Source of the DNA: Hadesarchaea archaeon
GTDB taxonomy: Archaea; Hadarchaeota; Hadarchaeia; Hadarchaeales; WYZ-LMO6
Length of the DNA: 47,940 nucleotides
Direction: 5' to 3'
NCBI GenBank assembly: GCA_029259185.1
Contig: JAPDJF010000006.1
Location: forward strand, 1 to 47,940
Under the pieces are notes generated by a model. The model saw only the letters and a program-made list of their open reading frames with translations, did not search any database and had not been told where the DNA came from. Positions 34,463-43,468 of this stretch are shown here, in pieces. A program made the position numbers and the translations under genes. The stretch's first letter is position 1; each line of letters begins with the position of its first letter.

Positions 34463-35923
34463 GTGAAACTTCCGGAGTTCGAGAAGCTGGATGAACTTTT
34501 CAATCCAAAGAGCGTGGCGTTAGTGGGGGCATCCCCCAACCCGTACTCAGGAGGGTATGCGTATGCGGTTCATTTGTTGGAGGATTTCAAGGGCAGAACT
34601 TTCCTCGTGAACCCGAAAGTGGATGAGATACTAGGAGTAAAAACTTATCCCAGCTTGATGGATATCCCTGAACGAGTGGATTACGTAATTTGTAGTATCT
34701 CGGCGGAGAAGGTTCTTCGGCTCTTAGATGAATGCAGTCGGAAGGGTGTTAAGCTCGTTCACCTCTTCACAGCGAGGATGGCAGAGACAGGAAGGAGCGA
34801 GGGGGCTAGACTAGAAAAGGAAATAGTGAAGAAAGCTAGGGAACTTGGAATAAGGTTACTAGGTCCGAACTGTATGGGGCTGTACAACCCAGAGGTCGGA
34901 CTCACCTATGGATACTGGTTTCCAAAGGAAGGAGGGTCGGTTGGTGCGATATTCCAAAGCGGGGGGGCATCAACAGATTTTGTTCACTATGGGACTCTTC
35001 GAGGGTTAAGGTTCAGCAAGGTCGTTAGTTACGGTAACGGGGCCGACATAGACGAGTCAGAGTTGCTGTATTACTTCGCCCATGATCGGCGGACGAGAGT
35101 GATAGCGATGTACGTTGAAGGGGTCAAAAATGGGAAGAAGTTCATCGATGCTCTCCAGTACGCAACGGAGAGGAAGCCGGTAGTGGTGTTAAAGGGAGGA
35201 AGGGGGAGCGCGGGCGCACGTTCGGTGAAGTCCCATACGGCCTCTTTGGCTGGACGGATGGAAGTGTGGAGAGCCGTCTTCAAGAAATGCAATGCGGTGG
35301 AGGTGGAAACGTTCGACGAACTCATAGATCAAGTAGTTGTTTTCAGCTTTCTCCCTCCGATTAGGGGGTACAGGGTCCTGATCGCCGGGGGTGGGGGTGG
35401 GAAGAGCGTTTTTTCAGCTGATCAGTGGGAGGAGGAAGGATTTGAGCTCCCAGATCTTTCGCCCCAGGCTAGGGAACGGCTGAAAGAAATCGCACCAGGA
35501 GTGTGGGATTGGCTCCGGAATCCCATCGATCTCTCTATCCTCCAAGACACCCCTCTCTTGCCAGAAGAACTCTTCCGGATAGTGGGGGAGAATGAGGAAT
35601 TTGATTTGTTCGTTTTCAATCTCACCGAGGACGATCCCCTCCCGCTGGACTTGTGGGAATTCTGGATGGGGGAACAAATCAAAGGGGTTCTGAGGTTCAA
35701 AAGGGAAGGTAAACCAGTGGTAGCAGTAGTTTCGAATGGAGAGGTGAGCATGCTGGAGATAAAGGAGTGGAGATGGGGGTTGATCGCCGAGATGCGAAAG
35801 CGGATGATAGATGGAGCGATACCCGTTTTCTCCTCACCGAGGAAGGCTGCTAGAGCGGTCAAGAGAGCGATCGAGTATTGGAGACGGTCTCAGGGAAATT
35901 CGGTCAACCTTTCTTGCCTTTGA
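34463..35923 (+). CDS. NDP-forming acyl-CoA synthetase alpha-type protein (second copy)
   Basis: LFNPKSVALVGASPNPYSGGYAYAVHLL, LLGPNCMGLYNP, IFQSGGASTDFVHYG, VKSHTASLAGRMEVWRAVF; paralogous to 22961-24427; no ATP-grasp domain. Confidence 0.88.
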   Translation: MKLPEFEKLDELFNPKSVALVGASPNPYSGGYAYAVHLLEDFKGRTFLVNPKVDEILGVKTYPSLMDIPERVDYVICSISAEKVLRLLDECSRKGVKLVHLFTARMAETGRSEGARLEKEIVKKARELGIRLLGPNCMGLYNPEVGLTYGYWFPKEGGSVGAIFQSGGASTDFVHYGTLRGLRFSKVVSYGNGADIDESELLYYFAHDRRTRVIAMYVEGVKNGKKFIDALQYATERKPVVVLKGGRGSAGARSVKSHTASLAGRMEVWRAVFKKCNAVEVETFDELIDQVVVFSFLPPIRGYRVLIAGGGGGKSVFSADQWEEEGFELPDLSPQARERLKEIAPGVWDWLRNPIDLSILQDTPLLPEELFRIVGENEEFDLFVFNLTEDDPLPLDLWEFWMGEQIKGVLRFKREGKPVVAVVSNGEVSMLEIKEWRWGLIAEMRKRMIDGAIPVFSSPRKAARAVKRAIEYWRRSQGNSVNLSCL

Positions 35924-36869
35924 GGTAGTCAATCATTGCTGGAAGAACTTGGTAGAGGTCACCGACTATTCCATAATCAGCGACTTTGAATATGGGCGCC
36001 TCGGGATCTTTGTTGATAGCCACTATTATTTTTGAATCCCTCATGCCAGCGAGATGTTGTACCTGTCCAGAGATCCCGACTGCCATGTACATCTTTGGCT
36101 TGACTTTATGCCCTGAAAGTCCGACCCAGTGATCCTCGGGTAGCCACTTCAAGTCCGCGGCTATGGGTCTTGAACATCCTATCGTAGCACCGATGAGATT
36201 GGCCAACTCCTCCAGCAATTTTATGTCCTCTTTCTTTCTGAATCCTCTACCGCAAGAGGTTATGAGCTCAGCCTCTTCGATTTTGATACCCTTAACCTCT
36301 TTCTTTTTCAGTTCAATTATCTTCTTGTCCACTTTGGAGATCTCTGCTTTCACTTCTAACACTTCCCCCTGTCGAGAGTCATCCCTAGGTGGCTTCTCAA
36401 AAGTTCTCGGGGGCACCGTGGCCATCTGGGGTTTAGTTCGGGAAAACTCAGTGGCTACCACCATCGCGGAAACTGCAGGACGTTCTGCTATCAGCTGCTT
36501 TTTCTCCTTGTCTATCCTCAGGTTCGTGGCGGCAGCAGCGCATCCCGTGTTTAGCTTCGTGGCTACTCTGGGGGCGAGCTCTTTCCCACGCTTGGTCGCT
36601 CCTATCAAGAGGATTTCTGGGTTAGCTTGGTTCACCACGCTCAGCATGGCGTCCGAATAGGTTTCAGGGTAGAACTCAGCTAGGAGGGGATCATCCACCA
36701 CATAAACTACATCTGCACCGTGGGCTATGAGTTCACTAGCACTGGTTTTCACGTTCTGTCCGAGCAAGATTCCCCCCAGTTTCACGTTAAGGTCATTTGC
36801 TAACTCTCTTCCCTTACCGAGCAATTCGAGGGCGACATCAAGGTTTTCTGAAAATACCAATACCGTCAT
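35904..36869 (-). CDS. etfA: Electron transfer flavoprotein alpha subunit
   Basis: ADVVYVVDDPLLAEFYPETYSDAMLSVVNQANPEILLIGATKRGKELAPRVATKLNTGCAAAATNL; C-term VGLSGHKVKPKMYMAVGISGQVQHLAGMRDSKIIVAINKDPEAPIFKVADYGIVGDLYQVLP. Confidence 0.95.
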   Translation of the reverse strand: MTVLVFSENLDVALELLGKGRELANDLNVKLGGILLGQNVKTSASELIAHGADVVYVVDDPLLAEFYPETYSDAMLSVVNQANPEILLIGATKRGKELAPRVATKLNTGCAAAATNLRIDKEKKQLIAERPAVSAMVVATEFSRTKPQMATVPPRTFEKPPRDDSRQGEVLEVKAEISKVDKKIIELKKKEVKGIKIEEAELITSCGRGFRKKEDIKLLEELANLIGATIGCSRPIAADLKWLPEDHWVGLSGHKVKPKMYMAVGISGQVQHLAGMRDSKIIVAINKDPEAPIFKVADYGIVGDLYQVLPAMIDYLKGKKG

Positions 36870-36873
36870 ATCC

Positions 36874-37665
36874 TCACACCTTTATTATCCCTTCTTTACT
36901 TAGGGCTTTCATCAATTCTTCGACAACCTGCGGGATTTCTCCCTCGAATACCACATTCTTCCTCCCCATCACCGGGGCCTCTGCTTTCATCACTTGGATA
37001 GCCGAACCGGTGGATCCCACCTCTTCTTTTCCTAACCCCAAGTCCGATGCACCCCATGTCTCTATCTTTTTCTTAGAGGCAGCCATTATCTTAGGAAGGG
37101 TGGCGAATCTAGGTTCATTTATTTCCTTCGTAACGGTGATCAGTACAGGGAGTTTCGATTCAACCACTTCGTACCCCTCTTCCAGATCCCTCTCCACAAC
37201 CATCTTGCCATCTTCTACTGAAACGATATTCCGAACATAAGTGAGCTGAGGAAGATTCAGAAGAGTAGCTAGGCGGGGTCCTACCATGCCCGAGTATCCA
37301 TCCATGCTTGCCTCTGCCGTAAGAACGATGTCGATATTTCCGATCTTCCTTATGGCCGCTGCTAACACCTTCGCGGTGGCTAGGGTATCCGAGTTTTCGA
37401 AAGCGGGATCACTTAACAAGTAAGCGTTGTCTATCCCCATGGCGAGAGCCTCCCTGAGTGCCCTCATAGCATCCGAGGGCCCCATGGTGATCACTATGGT
37501 TTCGGCCTTGTATTTCTCTTTCATTTTCACAGCTTCTTCTATCGCGTTTTTATCGAAATCACTTATTTTCCGAGAAACACCCTCAGTAACGAGCGTGCGG
37601 GTATTCGGATCAACTTTCAGTTCAGCTGGATCAAACACCTGTTTAATGCACACCAATACGCGCAT
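36874..37665 (-). CDS. etfB: Electron transfer flavoprotein beta subunit
   Basis: MRVLVCIKQVFDPAELKVDPNTRTLVTEGVSRKISDFDKNAIEEAVKMKEKY...DIVLTAEASMDGYSGMVGPRLATLL; start set at ATG 37665. Confidence 0.95.
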   Translation of the reverse strand: MRVLVCIKQVFDPAELKVDPNTRTLVTEGVSRKISDFDKNAIEEAVKMKEKYKAETIVITMGPSDAMRALREALAMGIDNAYLLSDPAFENSDTLATAKVLAAAIRKIGNIDIVLTAEASMDGYSGMVGPRLATLLNLPQLTYVRNIVSVEDGKMVVERDLEEGYEVVESKLPVLITVTKEINEPRFATLPKIMAASKKKIETWGASDLGLGKEEVGSTGSAIQVMKAEAPVMGRKNVVFEGEIPQVVEELMKALSKEGIIKV

Positions 37666-37863
37666 TTTTTCTCCTTTCTCTTTCTGTATAAAAAATTTTC
37701 GATGAAAGAGAGGAACAAATTTTCTCAGCACTGGATGGTAGTCAGAAGAAAACAGCTAGGGCATCTCACTCAACAACAGGGTTCACGCGGAGTTTGGTTC
37801 CAGAGGACGTTGAACTCGGCGATAGACCTTTAGATTTTTGTAGATGCACGAGGATGGGTTTTG

Positions 37864-38415
37864 ATGCCAATCTATGAATTTGAGGGAAAAAAACCGAAGA
37901 TTCATCCTCGGGCATTCATCGCACCAACCGCGTGCGTGATAGGCGATGTAGCCATCGGAGAGGGTAGTAGCGTTTGGCCAGGTGCTGTTGTGCGCGGAGA
38001 TTTGAACCCAATAGTTGTGGGGAAGTACACGAGTATTCAGGATAATTCTGTGATTCATACCGATCCTGGAGGCATGGCGAGCATCGGGGATTATGTGACG
38101 GTAGGTCATGGAGCGATAGTCCATGGGGCAGAAGTTGGTGATCACGTGCTCGTTGGGATGAGATCTATACTTCTAAACAGGGCTAGAGTAGGAAGGTGCT
38201 CAGTCATTGCAGCGGGGTCGGTGCTTCTCGAAAGGACGGAGATCCCTCCCGCCACGATGGTCGCTGGAACTCCCGCTAAGGTGGTCAAGACTCTGAGTGA
38301 GAAGGAGCAGGAGATTAGGGCAGAGCTCGGAGCCCAAGCATATTTTGAGCTCGCCCGGAGGCATCTGAAGCTGTTTGGTGGAGAAGCTCTCGGCAACGAA
38401 CGGAGGGCACTCTAG
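37864..38415 (+). CDS. Gamma-class carbonic anhydrase-like / CaiE-PaaY-type hexapeptide-repeat protein
   Basis: KIHPRAFIAPTACVIGDVAIGEGSSVWPGAVVRGDLNPIVVGKYTSIQDNSVIHTDPGG...VTVGHGAIVHGAEVGDHVLVGM. Confidence 0.9.
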   Translation: MPIYEFEGKKPKIHPRAFIAPTACVIGDVAIGEGSSVWPGAVVRGDLNPIVVGKYTSIQDNSVIHTDPGGMASIGDYVTVGHGAIVHGAEVGDHVLVGMRSILLNRARVGRCSVIAAGSVLLERTEIPPATMVAGTPAKVVKTLSEKEQEIRAELGAQAYFELARRHLKLFGGEALGNERRAL

Positions 38416-39572
38416 TGCAACCTTTAGAGGGGATCAGGGTCATCGACCTTACGAGGCTCCTCCCATTCACAAGCTGGTTAGCGGATATGGGGGCTGAGGT
38501 GATAAAAGTTGAGGAGCCAGAGGTTGGCGATTACTCCAGATGGTTTCCTCCGACCATTAACGGCCAAGGGGCTTACTTCATGTTGGTTCATAGGAACAAG
38601 AAGAGTTTGACATTGAATTTGAAATCAGATAAGGGAAAGGAAGTTTTCCGCAAGTTGGTTCGGGTTAGTGATGTCGTAATTGAGAGTTTCAGACCGGGAG
38701 TGAGTGAGAGGCTAGGGGTAGACTACAAGTCCGTCAAAGAGGTGAATCCGAAAATCGTTTATTGTTCGGTTTCTGGTTACGGCCAGACTGGACCGTACCG
38801 CAACTTTCCCGGCCATGACATCAACTACATAGCCTTGGGCGGAGTACTCGCTCTCACGGGACGAAAAGGAGAACCTCCGGTAGTCCCGGGAACCCAGATA
38901 GCAGATCTAGGCAGTTGTTTGCTCGCCACCGTTGCCATCCTCTCAGCCCTTATCTTCAGGAGTAAAACTGGTGAAGGACAATACATAGATATCTCGATGA
39001 CTGACACCGCGATCTCTTGGATGACTATCCCCTCAGCATTTTACTTCGCAGGGTTTGAGGTGGAGAGAGGAGAACTTCCAGTACTTGGTGGTTTCCCGTG
39101 TTATGGGGTGTATGAAACAAAAGATGGTAAGTACATAAGCGTAGGGTGTCTGGAGGAGCATTTTTGGGTTAAACTCTGCAAGGTGTTGGGTAGGGAGGAG
39201 TATGGGGGATACCAGTGGGACATGGAGAAGAGGGATGAGATCTTCAACTCTTTCAGAGAGATTTTTAAAACGAAGACGAGAGATGAGTGGTTTAGTATCC
39301 TAGCGAAGGAGGACATATGTGTGGCGCCCGTTTATTCTCTCCAAGAAGTTTTTTCGGATTCTCACGTTCTAGAGAGGGAGATGGTCTTGGAGACAGAGCA
39401 TCCCCGCTTGGGCAAGATCAAACAGATAGGCTTCCCCGTGAAATTTTCGAAAACCCCATGTGAATTTCGAAGGTTCGCCCCACTGCTTGGAGAGCACACA
39501 GTGGAGATACTGAAACAGCTCGGCTACAGGACGGAAGAGATAGATGAAATGAAAAAATCAGGGGTCATCTAA
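38415..39572 (+). CDS. CaiB/BaiF-family (type III) CoA-transferase
   Basis: MQPLEGIRVIDLTRLLP...LADMGAEVIKVEEPEVGDYSRWFPPTINGQGAYFMLVHRNKKSLTLNLKSDKGKEVFRKLV...SGYGQTGPYRNFPGHDINYIALGG. Confidence 0.94.
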   Translation: MQPLEGIRVIDLTRLLPFTSWLADMGAEVIKVEEPEVGDYSRWFPPTINGQGAYFMLVHRNKKSLTLNLKSDKGKEVFRKLVRVSDVVIESFRPGVSERLGVDYKSVKEVNPKIVYCSVSGYGQTGPYRNFPGHDINYIALGGVLALTGRKGEPPVVPGTQIADLGSCLLATVAILSALIFRSKTGEGQYIDISMTDTAISWMTIPSAFYFAGFEVERGELPVLGGFPCYGVYETKDGKYISVGCLEEHFWVKLCKVLGREEYGGYQWDMEKRDEIFNSFREIFKTKTRDEWFSILAKEDICVAPVYSLQEVFSDSHVLEREMVLETEHPRLGKIKQIGFPVKFSKTPCEFRRFAPLLGEHTVEILKQLGYRTEEIDEMKKSGVI

Positions 39573-39640
39573 TCGAACCATTCCAAGTTTTTTTTCTCCA
39601 TCACCCGAAGGATTTAATTCACTCTCGATTTAACTTAACG

Positions 39641-40840
39641 ATGGTGGACTTCGACTTCACGGAGGAGCAGGAGATATACAGAAGGACACTCCGTGAGTTC
39701 TTGGAAAAGCGTTTGATGCCGGAGTCAAAAAAGATCTTTGAGAAAAAGGATATCTCGGAAAATGTGTGGAGGGCGGTGGCGGACTTTGGTCTCACGGGTT
39801 TGCTCCTGCCTGAAGAATACGGGGGATCGAATTCAGATTTCGTCTCATTCGTTGTAGCCATTGAAGAACTCTCTAGGGCCGATTATAGTGGACTCGTCTC
39901 AACCGCAGTTTTACTGTCCAACACCGAGGGGGCTATCGTCGCGAGACACGGCAATGAGCTACTAAAAGAAGAACTCTTGCCGAAGATCACGAAGGGGGAA
40001 GCGATTTTGGGGCTTGGTTCCACCGAGCCGGGATGTGGTACGGATTTCACTGCTGTACAAACGAGAGTCGAGAGAAGAGGGGAGGAGTACGTGGTGAATG
40101 GTGAGAAACAGTGTATAAGTCTCACTCGTGAAACGAGAAAATTTGGTGGTGGGCACTTGGTGACCGGAAAAACCACACCCGAGTTGGGCCATCGGGGTAT
40201 GAGCCTTGTGTACGTGCCCATTGATTCAAAAGGGGTGGAGTCCTCTGAGTTCGATACGCTTGGTCCGCTGATAGGAAGGATAAGGTATGAAGATGTGAGG
40301 GTTCCAGTCCATTACTTGGTAGGAGAGGAGAACGGGGGGGTTTACCTTGTCCAAGAGAGTTTTGTTATAACGAGGATCCCAGTTGCTGCGAGTTTGCTCG
40401 GTCCGTTAGGGAGAATACTGCGGGATGGTATCGAATACGTGAAGCAGAGAAAAGCGTTCGGGTATCCGATAGGCAAGTTTCAAGGAATCCAGTTCCAGCT
40501 GGCAGAGCATTACTCAAGGTGGGAGGCTAACCGATGGCTGGTTTACCGGGCGGCATGGATGGTTGATGAGGCGATGAAAAAAGGAAGGTTCGACCCATTT
40601 CAGTTGGCACTGGCAGCATCAGAGGCCAAATTGCTCTCGTCCATGGATTCACTGAGAGCGGTTAACGATATAGCGATGTGGTACGGGGCCATGGGGATAA
40701 CCACGGAAGTAGATGTTCACTTTGCGTTGAGGGGACTGATAGGTGCAGCCATAGCAGAGGGAACGGTAGAGGCCCAGAAGATCGTCATAGGGAACGTTCT
40801 GTTGGGGAAAGAGTGCTCCTCAACGAGGTTCGGTGATTGA
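39641..40840 (+). CDS. Acyl-CoA dehydrogenase
   Basis: MVDFDFTEEQEIYRRTLREFLEKRLMPESKK...GLLLPEEYGGSNSDFVSFVVAIEELSR...LGLGSTEPGCGTDFTAVQTRVERRGEEYVVNGEKQCIS...RKAFGYPIGKFQGIQFQLAEHYSRWEA. Confidence 0.95.
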   Translation: MVDFDFTEEQEIYRRTLREFLEKRLMPESKKIFEKKDISENVWRAVADFGLTGLLLPEEYGGSNSDFVSFVVAIEELSRADYSGLVSTAVLLSNTEGAIVARHGNELLKEELLPKITKGEAILGLGSTEPGCGTDFTAVQTRVERRGEEYVVNGEKQCISLTRETRKFGGGHLVTGKTTPELGHRGMSLVYVPIDSKGVESSEFDTLGPLIGRIRYEDVRVPVHYLVGEENGGVYLVQESFVITRIPVAASLLGPLGRILRDGIEYVKQRKAFGYPIGKFQGIQFQLAEHYSRWEANRWLVYRAAWMVDEAMKKGRFDPFQLALAASEAKLLSSMDSLRAVNDIAMWYGAMGITTEVDVHFALRGLIGAAIAEGTVEAQKIVIGNVLLGKECSSTRFGD

Positions 40841-41450
40841 CACCGATCGAACTCCGGTGGTTCAAGTGGATCCAGTACACACGGTGAGAGCCTTTGTAGC
40901 GTTGTTCATAGTGATGGACTTGCCCGGCAATATCCCTATCTTTCTCTCCCTCACTAAGGGGATGACTTTGTTGGAGCAAAAGAGAGCTTTCAACCGGGCG
41001 GTGGTCAGTGCAGTGATAATCCTCTTGACATTTGCCCTATTTGGTGAGGCAATTTTGGAGTTATTCAACATCAGCATTGGAAGTTTCATGATAGCAGGAG
41101 GGGCTCTGTTGCTCGTCATATCTGTGGATCTGTTGCTGGGTACGAGTTTGGTCCAAAAAGCGGAGCGTGAGGATGTAGCGGTGGTTCCGATGGGTACCCC
41201 TCTCTTGGCTGGACCGGGGGCGATAACGATGGCGATCATGTTTATTCGAACCTACGGTAGAGTTGAAACTCTCTGCGCTATCGCTCTTTGCTTCCTAGTA
41301 TCTAGGGTGGTTCTGAGATATGCGGCGGAGATAGGGAGGGTCCTAGGAAAGGCGGGTTCGAATATCCTGTCTCGCCTTTTGGCCCTCCTCGTGGCCGCTA
41401 TAGCGGTTCAATTTATAATAAACGGAGTGACAGAGGTCTTCGGGCTGTAA
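40833..41450 (+). CDS. MarC-family (UPF0056) integral membrane protein
   Basis: AFVALFIVMDLPGNIPIFLSLTKGMT...MIAGGALLLVISVDLLLG...VPMGTPLLAGPGAITMAIMF; multiple TM helices. Confidence 0.9.
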   Translation: MIDTDRTPVVQVDPVHTVRAFVALFIVMDLPGNIPIFLSLTKGMTLLEQKRAFNRAVVSAVIILLTFALFGEAILELFNISIGSFMIAGGALLLVISVDLLLGTSLVQKAEREDVAVVPMGTPLLAGPGAITMAIMFIRTYGRVETLCAIALCFLVSRVVLRYAAEIGRVLGKAGSNILSRLLALLVAAIAVQFIINGVTEVFGL

Positions 41451-41453
41451 CTT

Positions 41454-41990
41454 TCACTCGACGGTCACCGGTTCTGTTGCGCGATCTGGAGCCGCGCAAC
41501 TGGTGGGGTCACAATCATTTCCCACCACCCGGCCGAACCTCAGCCCCCCATCTTCGGGTTCGGCGACGTTCACCCAAGCCATGCGGTTCCTGTCCCCTTC
41601 AATCCCGCAACTCGGGCACATCAGGTGGCGCAAATCTGGGCCGACCTTCAGCCTTTCCCCACATCTCGGACACACGCTTGACGTGCTCCTCGGCGGAACA
41701 TTGGAGAGAGGAGCGGAGTTCCAGTTCGACTTGTATTGGACTGTCTGCCGGATCCTTCGACCATCCGGCTCCAGTCCGTGCCTTTCTCTTATCCCTCCAG
41801 CCGTTGATGCTCCCCAGCGAGGTGATCCCGCGCCGACCGCTGTGCCAAAGAAGTCCTGAACCGCCCTGGGTACCGCTCGATGAGCTCTCCCTCGGCGTTG
41901 GGCTCGTAACCGATGCGGATGCCCTTCAGCGCGACCGCCCTCCAATCAGCATAGGTATGATGCCAACCAAAACGAAGACCGATCACGCAA
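41454..41990 (-). pseudogene. TnpB-family (IS200/IS605/IS607) remnant, C-terminal zinc-ribbon region retained
   Basis: IRQTVQYKSNWNSAPLSNVPPRSTSSVCPRCGERLKVGPDLRHLMCPSCGIEGDRNRMAWVNVAEPEDGG matches the TnpB C-terminal zinc ribbon; upstream part is short and appears frame-disrupted; GC-rich relative to neighbours. Confidence 0.72.
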
Positions 41991-42049
41991 CAGGATCTGG
42001 TCTTGGTCCCCAAAGACTTTTTAATTCGTTCTCAAAAATTATAGATTAC

Positions 42050-43468
42050 TTGGTCGGGATAGCTTCATACGGTCTCCACATACCTAGGTATAGGATAGAC
42101 AGAGTGACCCTTTATGAGGCATTCGCCTCCTGGATAAACCCCCCTGCCTTCTTACCCGGTGAGAGACCCGTAGCCAACTATGATGAGGACAGCGTGACGA
42201 TGGGTGTGGAAGCCGCTAGAGATTGTATACGTGATGTTGAGGATGAGATAGGTGCAGTGTATTTCGCCACCACGACTCCCCCCTATGCTGAAAGACTGAA
42301 TGCCGGGATAATTGCCACAGCGTTGGATTTGGGAGAGAATATCAAGACAGCAGACTTCACGGATTCTACCAAGGCTGGAATGACTGCCCTCATATCCGCG
42401 TATGAGACCGTCAAAGCCGGAGGGGCCAAAAATGTTTTGGTGGTAGCTTCCGATTGCAGACTCGGAAAAGCGGGGAGTCTACAAGAAACCCTCTACGGGG
42501 ATGCGGCAGCGGCGGTACTAGTTGGGGAGGATCGGATCGCCAGTTTTGAGGAATTCTACACGCTGTCTGAGGATTTCGTGGATAATTGGCGCACCGCTAG
42601 AGACGTTTTCACCAGATCTTGGGAAGACAGGTGGATAAGGGAGGAAGGCTATACCCGTTTCATTTACTCTTCGATAATGGGTTTGATGAAGAAACAAAAA
42701 TTGACTTCCAACGATGTAGCTAAAGTGGTTTTTCCAGCTCTCTTCGTTAGAGATCACCCAAAGATAGGAAAAGCACTGGGATTCGATGGAGGGCGGGTGC
42801 AACCTCACCTCCTAGAGAGTTTAGGAAACACCGGTACAGCCTACCCACTCATCTTATTGATAGCGGCACTCGAAGACTCAAGCGTGGGGGACCGGATCGT
42901 GGCCTCAAGCTATGGGAACGGGAGTGACACGGTTTCGTTACGGGTTGTAGGGAAGATAGAGGATCGGAAGCTTGAGAAGGCGTTGAAACGGAAGAAAGAG
43001 CTAAGGAGCTACGAGAAGTATCTCGCGTGGAAGGGAATGACTTCGGTAGAAAAAGGGATAAGGGGGGAAGAGGAGGCTCCAACGGCGATCTCTTTGACTT
43101 GGAGGGAAAGAAGGGAAATACTCGGGCTAGTGGGTTCGAGGTGCCGGAGGTGTGGGCTTCCCCAGTATCCTAGGCAGAGGATTTGTGTCAATTGTGGTGG
43201 TGTGGATATGGAGCCGTATCGATTCGCTGATAAGAAGGGAAAGTTGTTCAGTTATACCGAAGACATGCTCGCGTTCTCCATCAATCGACCAGCTATCTAC
43301 GGGATAGTTGAATTCGAGGGGGGAGGGAGATTCTGGTTCGATATAACCGACTGTGAGGCTGGAGAGTTGAAGGTAGGGGCTAGTGTGAGAATGAGCTTCA
43401 GGAGGAAGTATTCAGATGAAAAAAGAGGGGTTTATGGATATTTTTGGAAAGCAGTTCCCGATGAGTGA
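42050..43468 (+). CDS. HMG-CoA-synthase-like condensing-enzyme-fold protein fused to C-terminal DUF35 (Zn-ribbon/OB) domain
   Basis: LVGIASYGLHIPRYRIDRVTLYEAF..., NYDEDSVTMGVEAARDCI, GRVQPHLLESLGNTGTAYPLILLIAALEDSSVGDRIVASSYGNGSDTVSLRV; C-terminal SRCRRCGLPQYPRQRICVNCGGVDMEPYRFADKKGKLFSYTED. TTG start at 42050; the ORF track's 5' extension runs through the TnpB remnant antisense. Confidence 0.85.
   Translation: MVGIASYGLHIPRYRIDRVTLYEAFASWINPPAFLPGERPVANYDEDSVTMGVEAARDCIRDVEDEIGAVYFATTTPPYAERLNAGIIATALDLGENIKTADFTDSTKAGMTALISAYETVKAGGAKNVLVVASDCRLGKAGSLQETLYGDAAAAVLVGEDRIASFEEFYTLSEDFVDNWRTARDVFTRSWEDRWIREEGYTRFIYSSIMGLMKKQKLTSNDVAKVVFPALFVRDHPKIGKALGFDGGRVQPHLLESLGNTGTAYPLILLIAALEDSSVGDRIVASSYGNGSDTVSLRVVGKIEDRKLEKALKRKKELRSYEKYLAWKGMTSVEKGIRGEEEAPTAISLTWRERREILGLVGSRCRRCGLPQYPRQRICVNCGGVDMEPYRFADKKGKLFSYTEDMLAFSINRPAIYGIVEFEGGGRFWFDITDCEAGELKVGASVRMSFRRKYSDEKRGVYGYFWKAVPDE

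Noticed and set aside
41477-42049. N-terminal extension of the HMGCS-like ORF (663 aa in the ORF track)
   Set aside because: This part is the antisense of the TnpB remnant; HMGCS-type sequence begins at LVGIASYGLHIPRYRI (42050).
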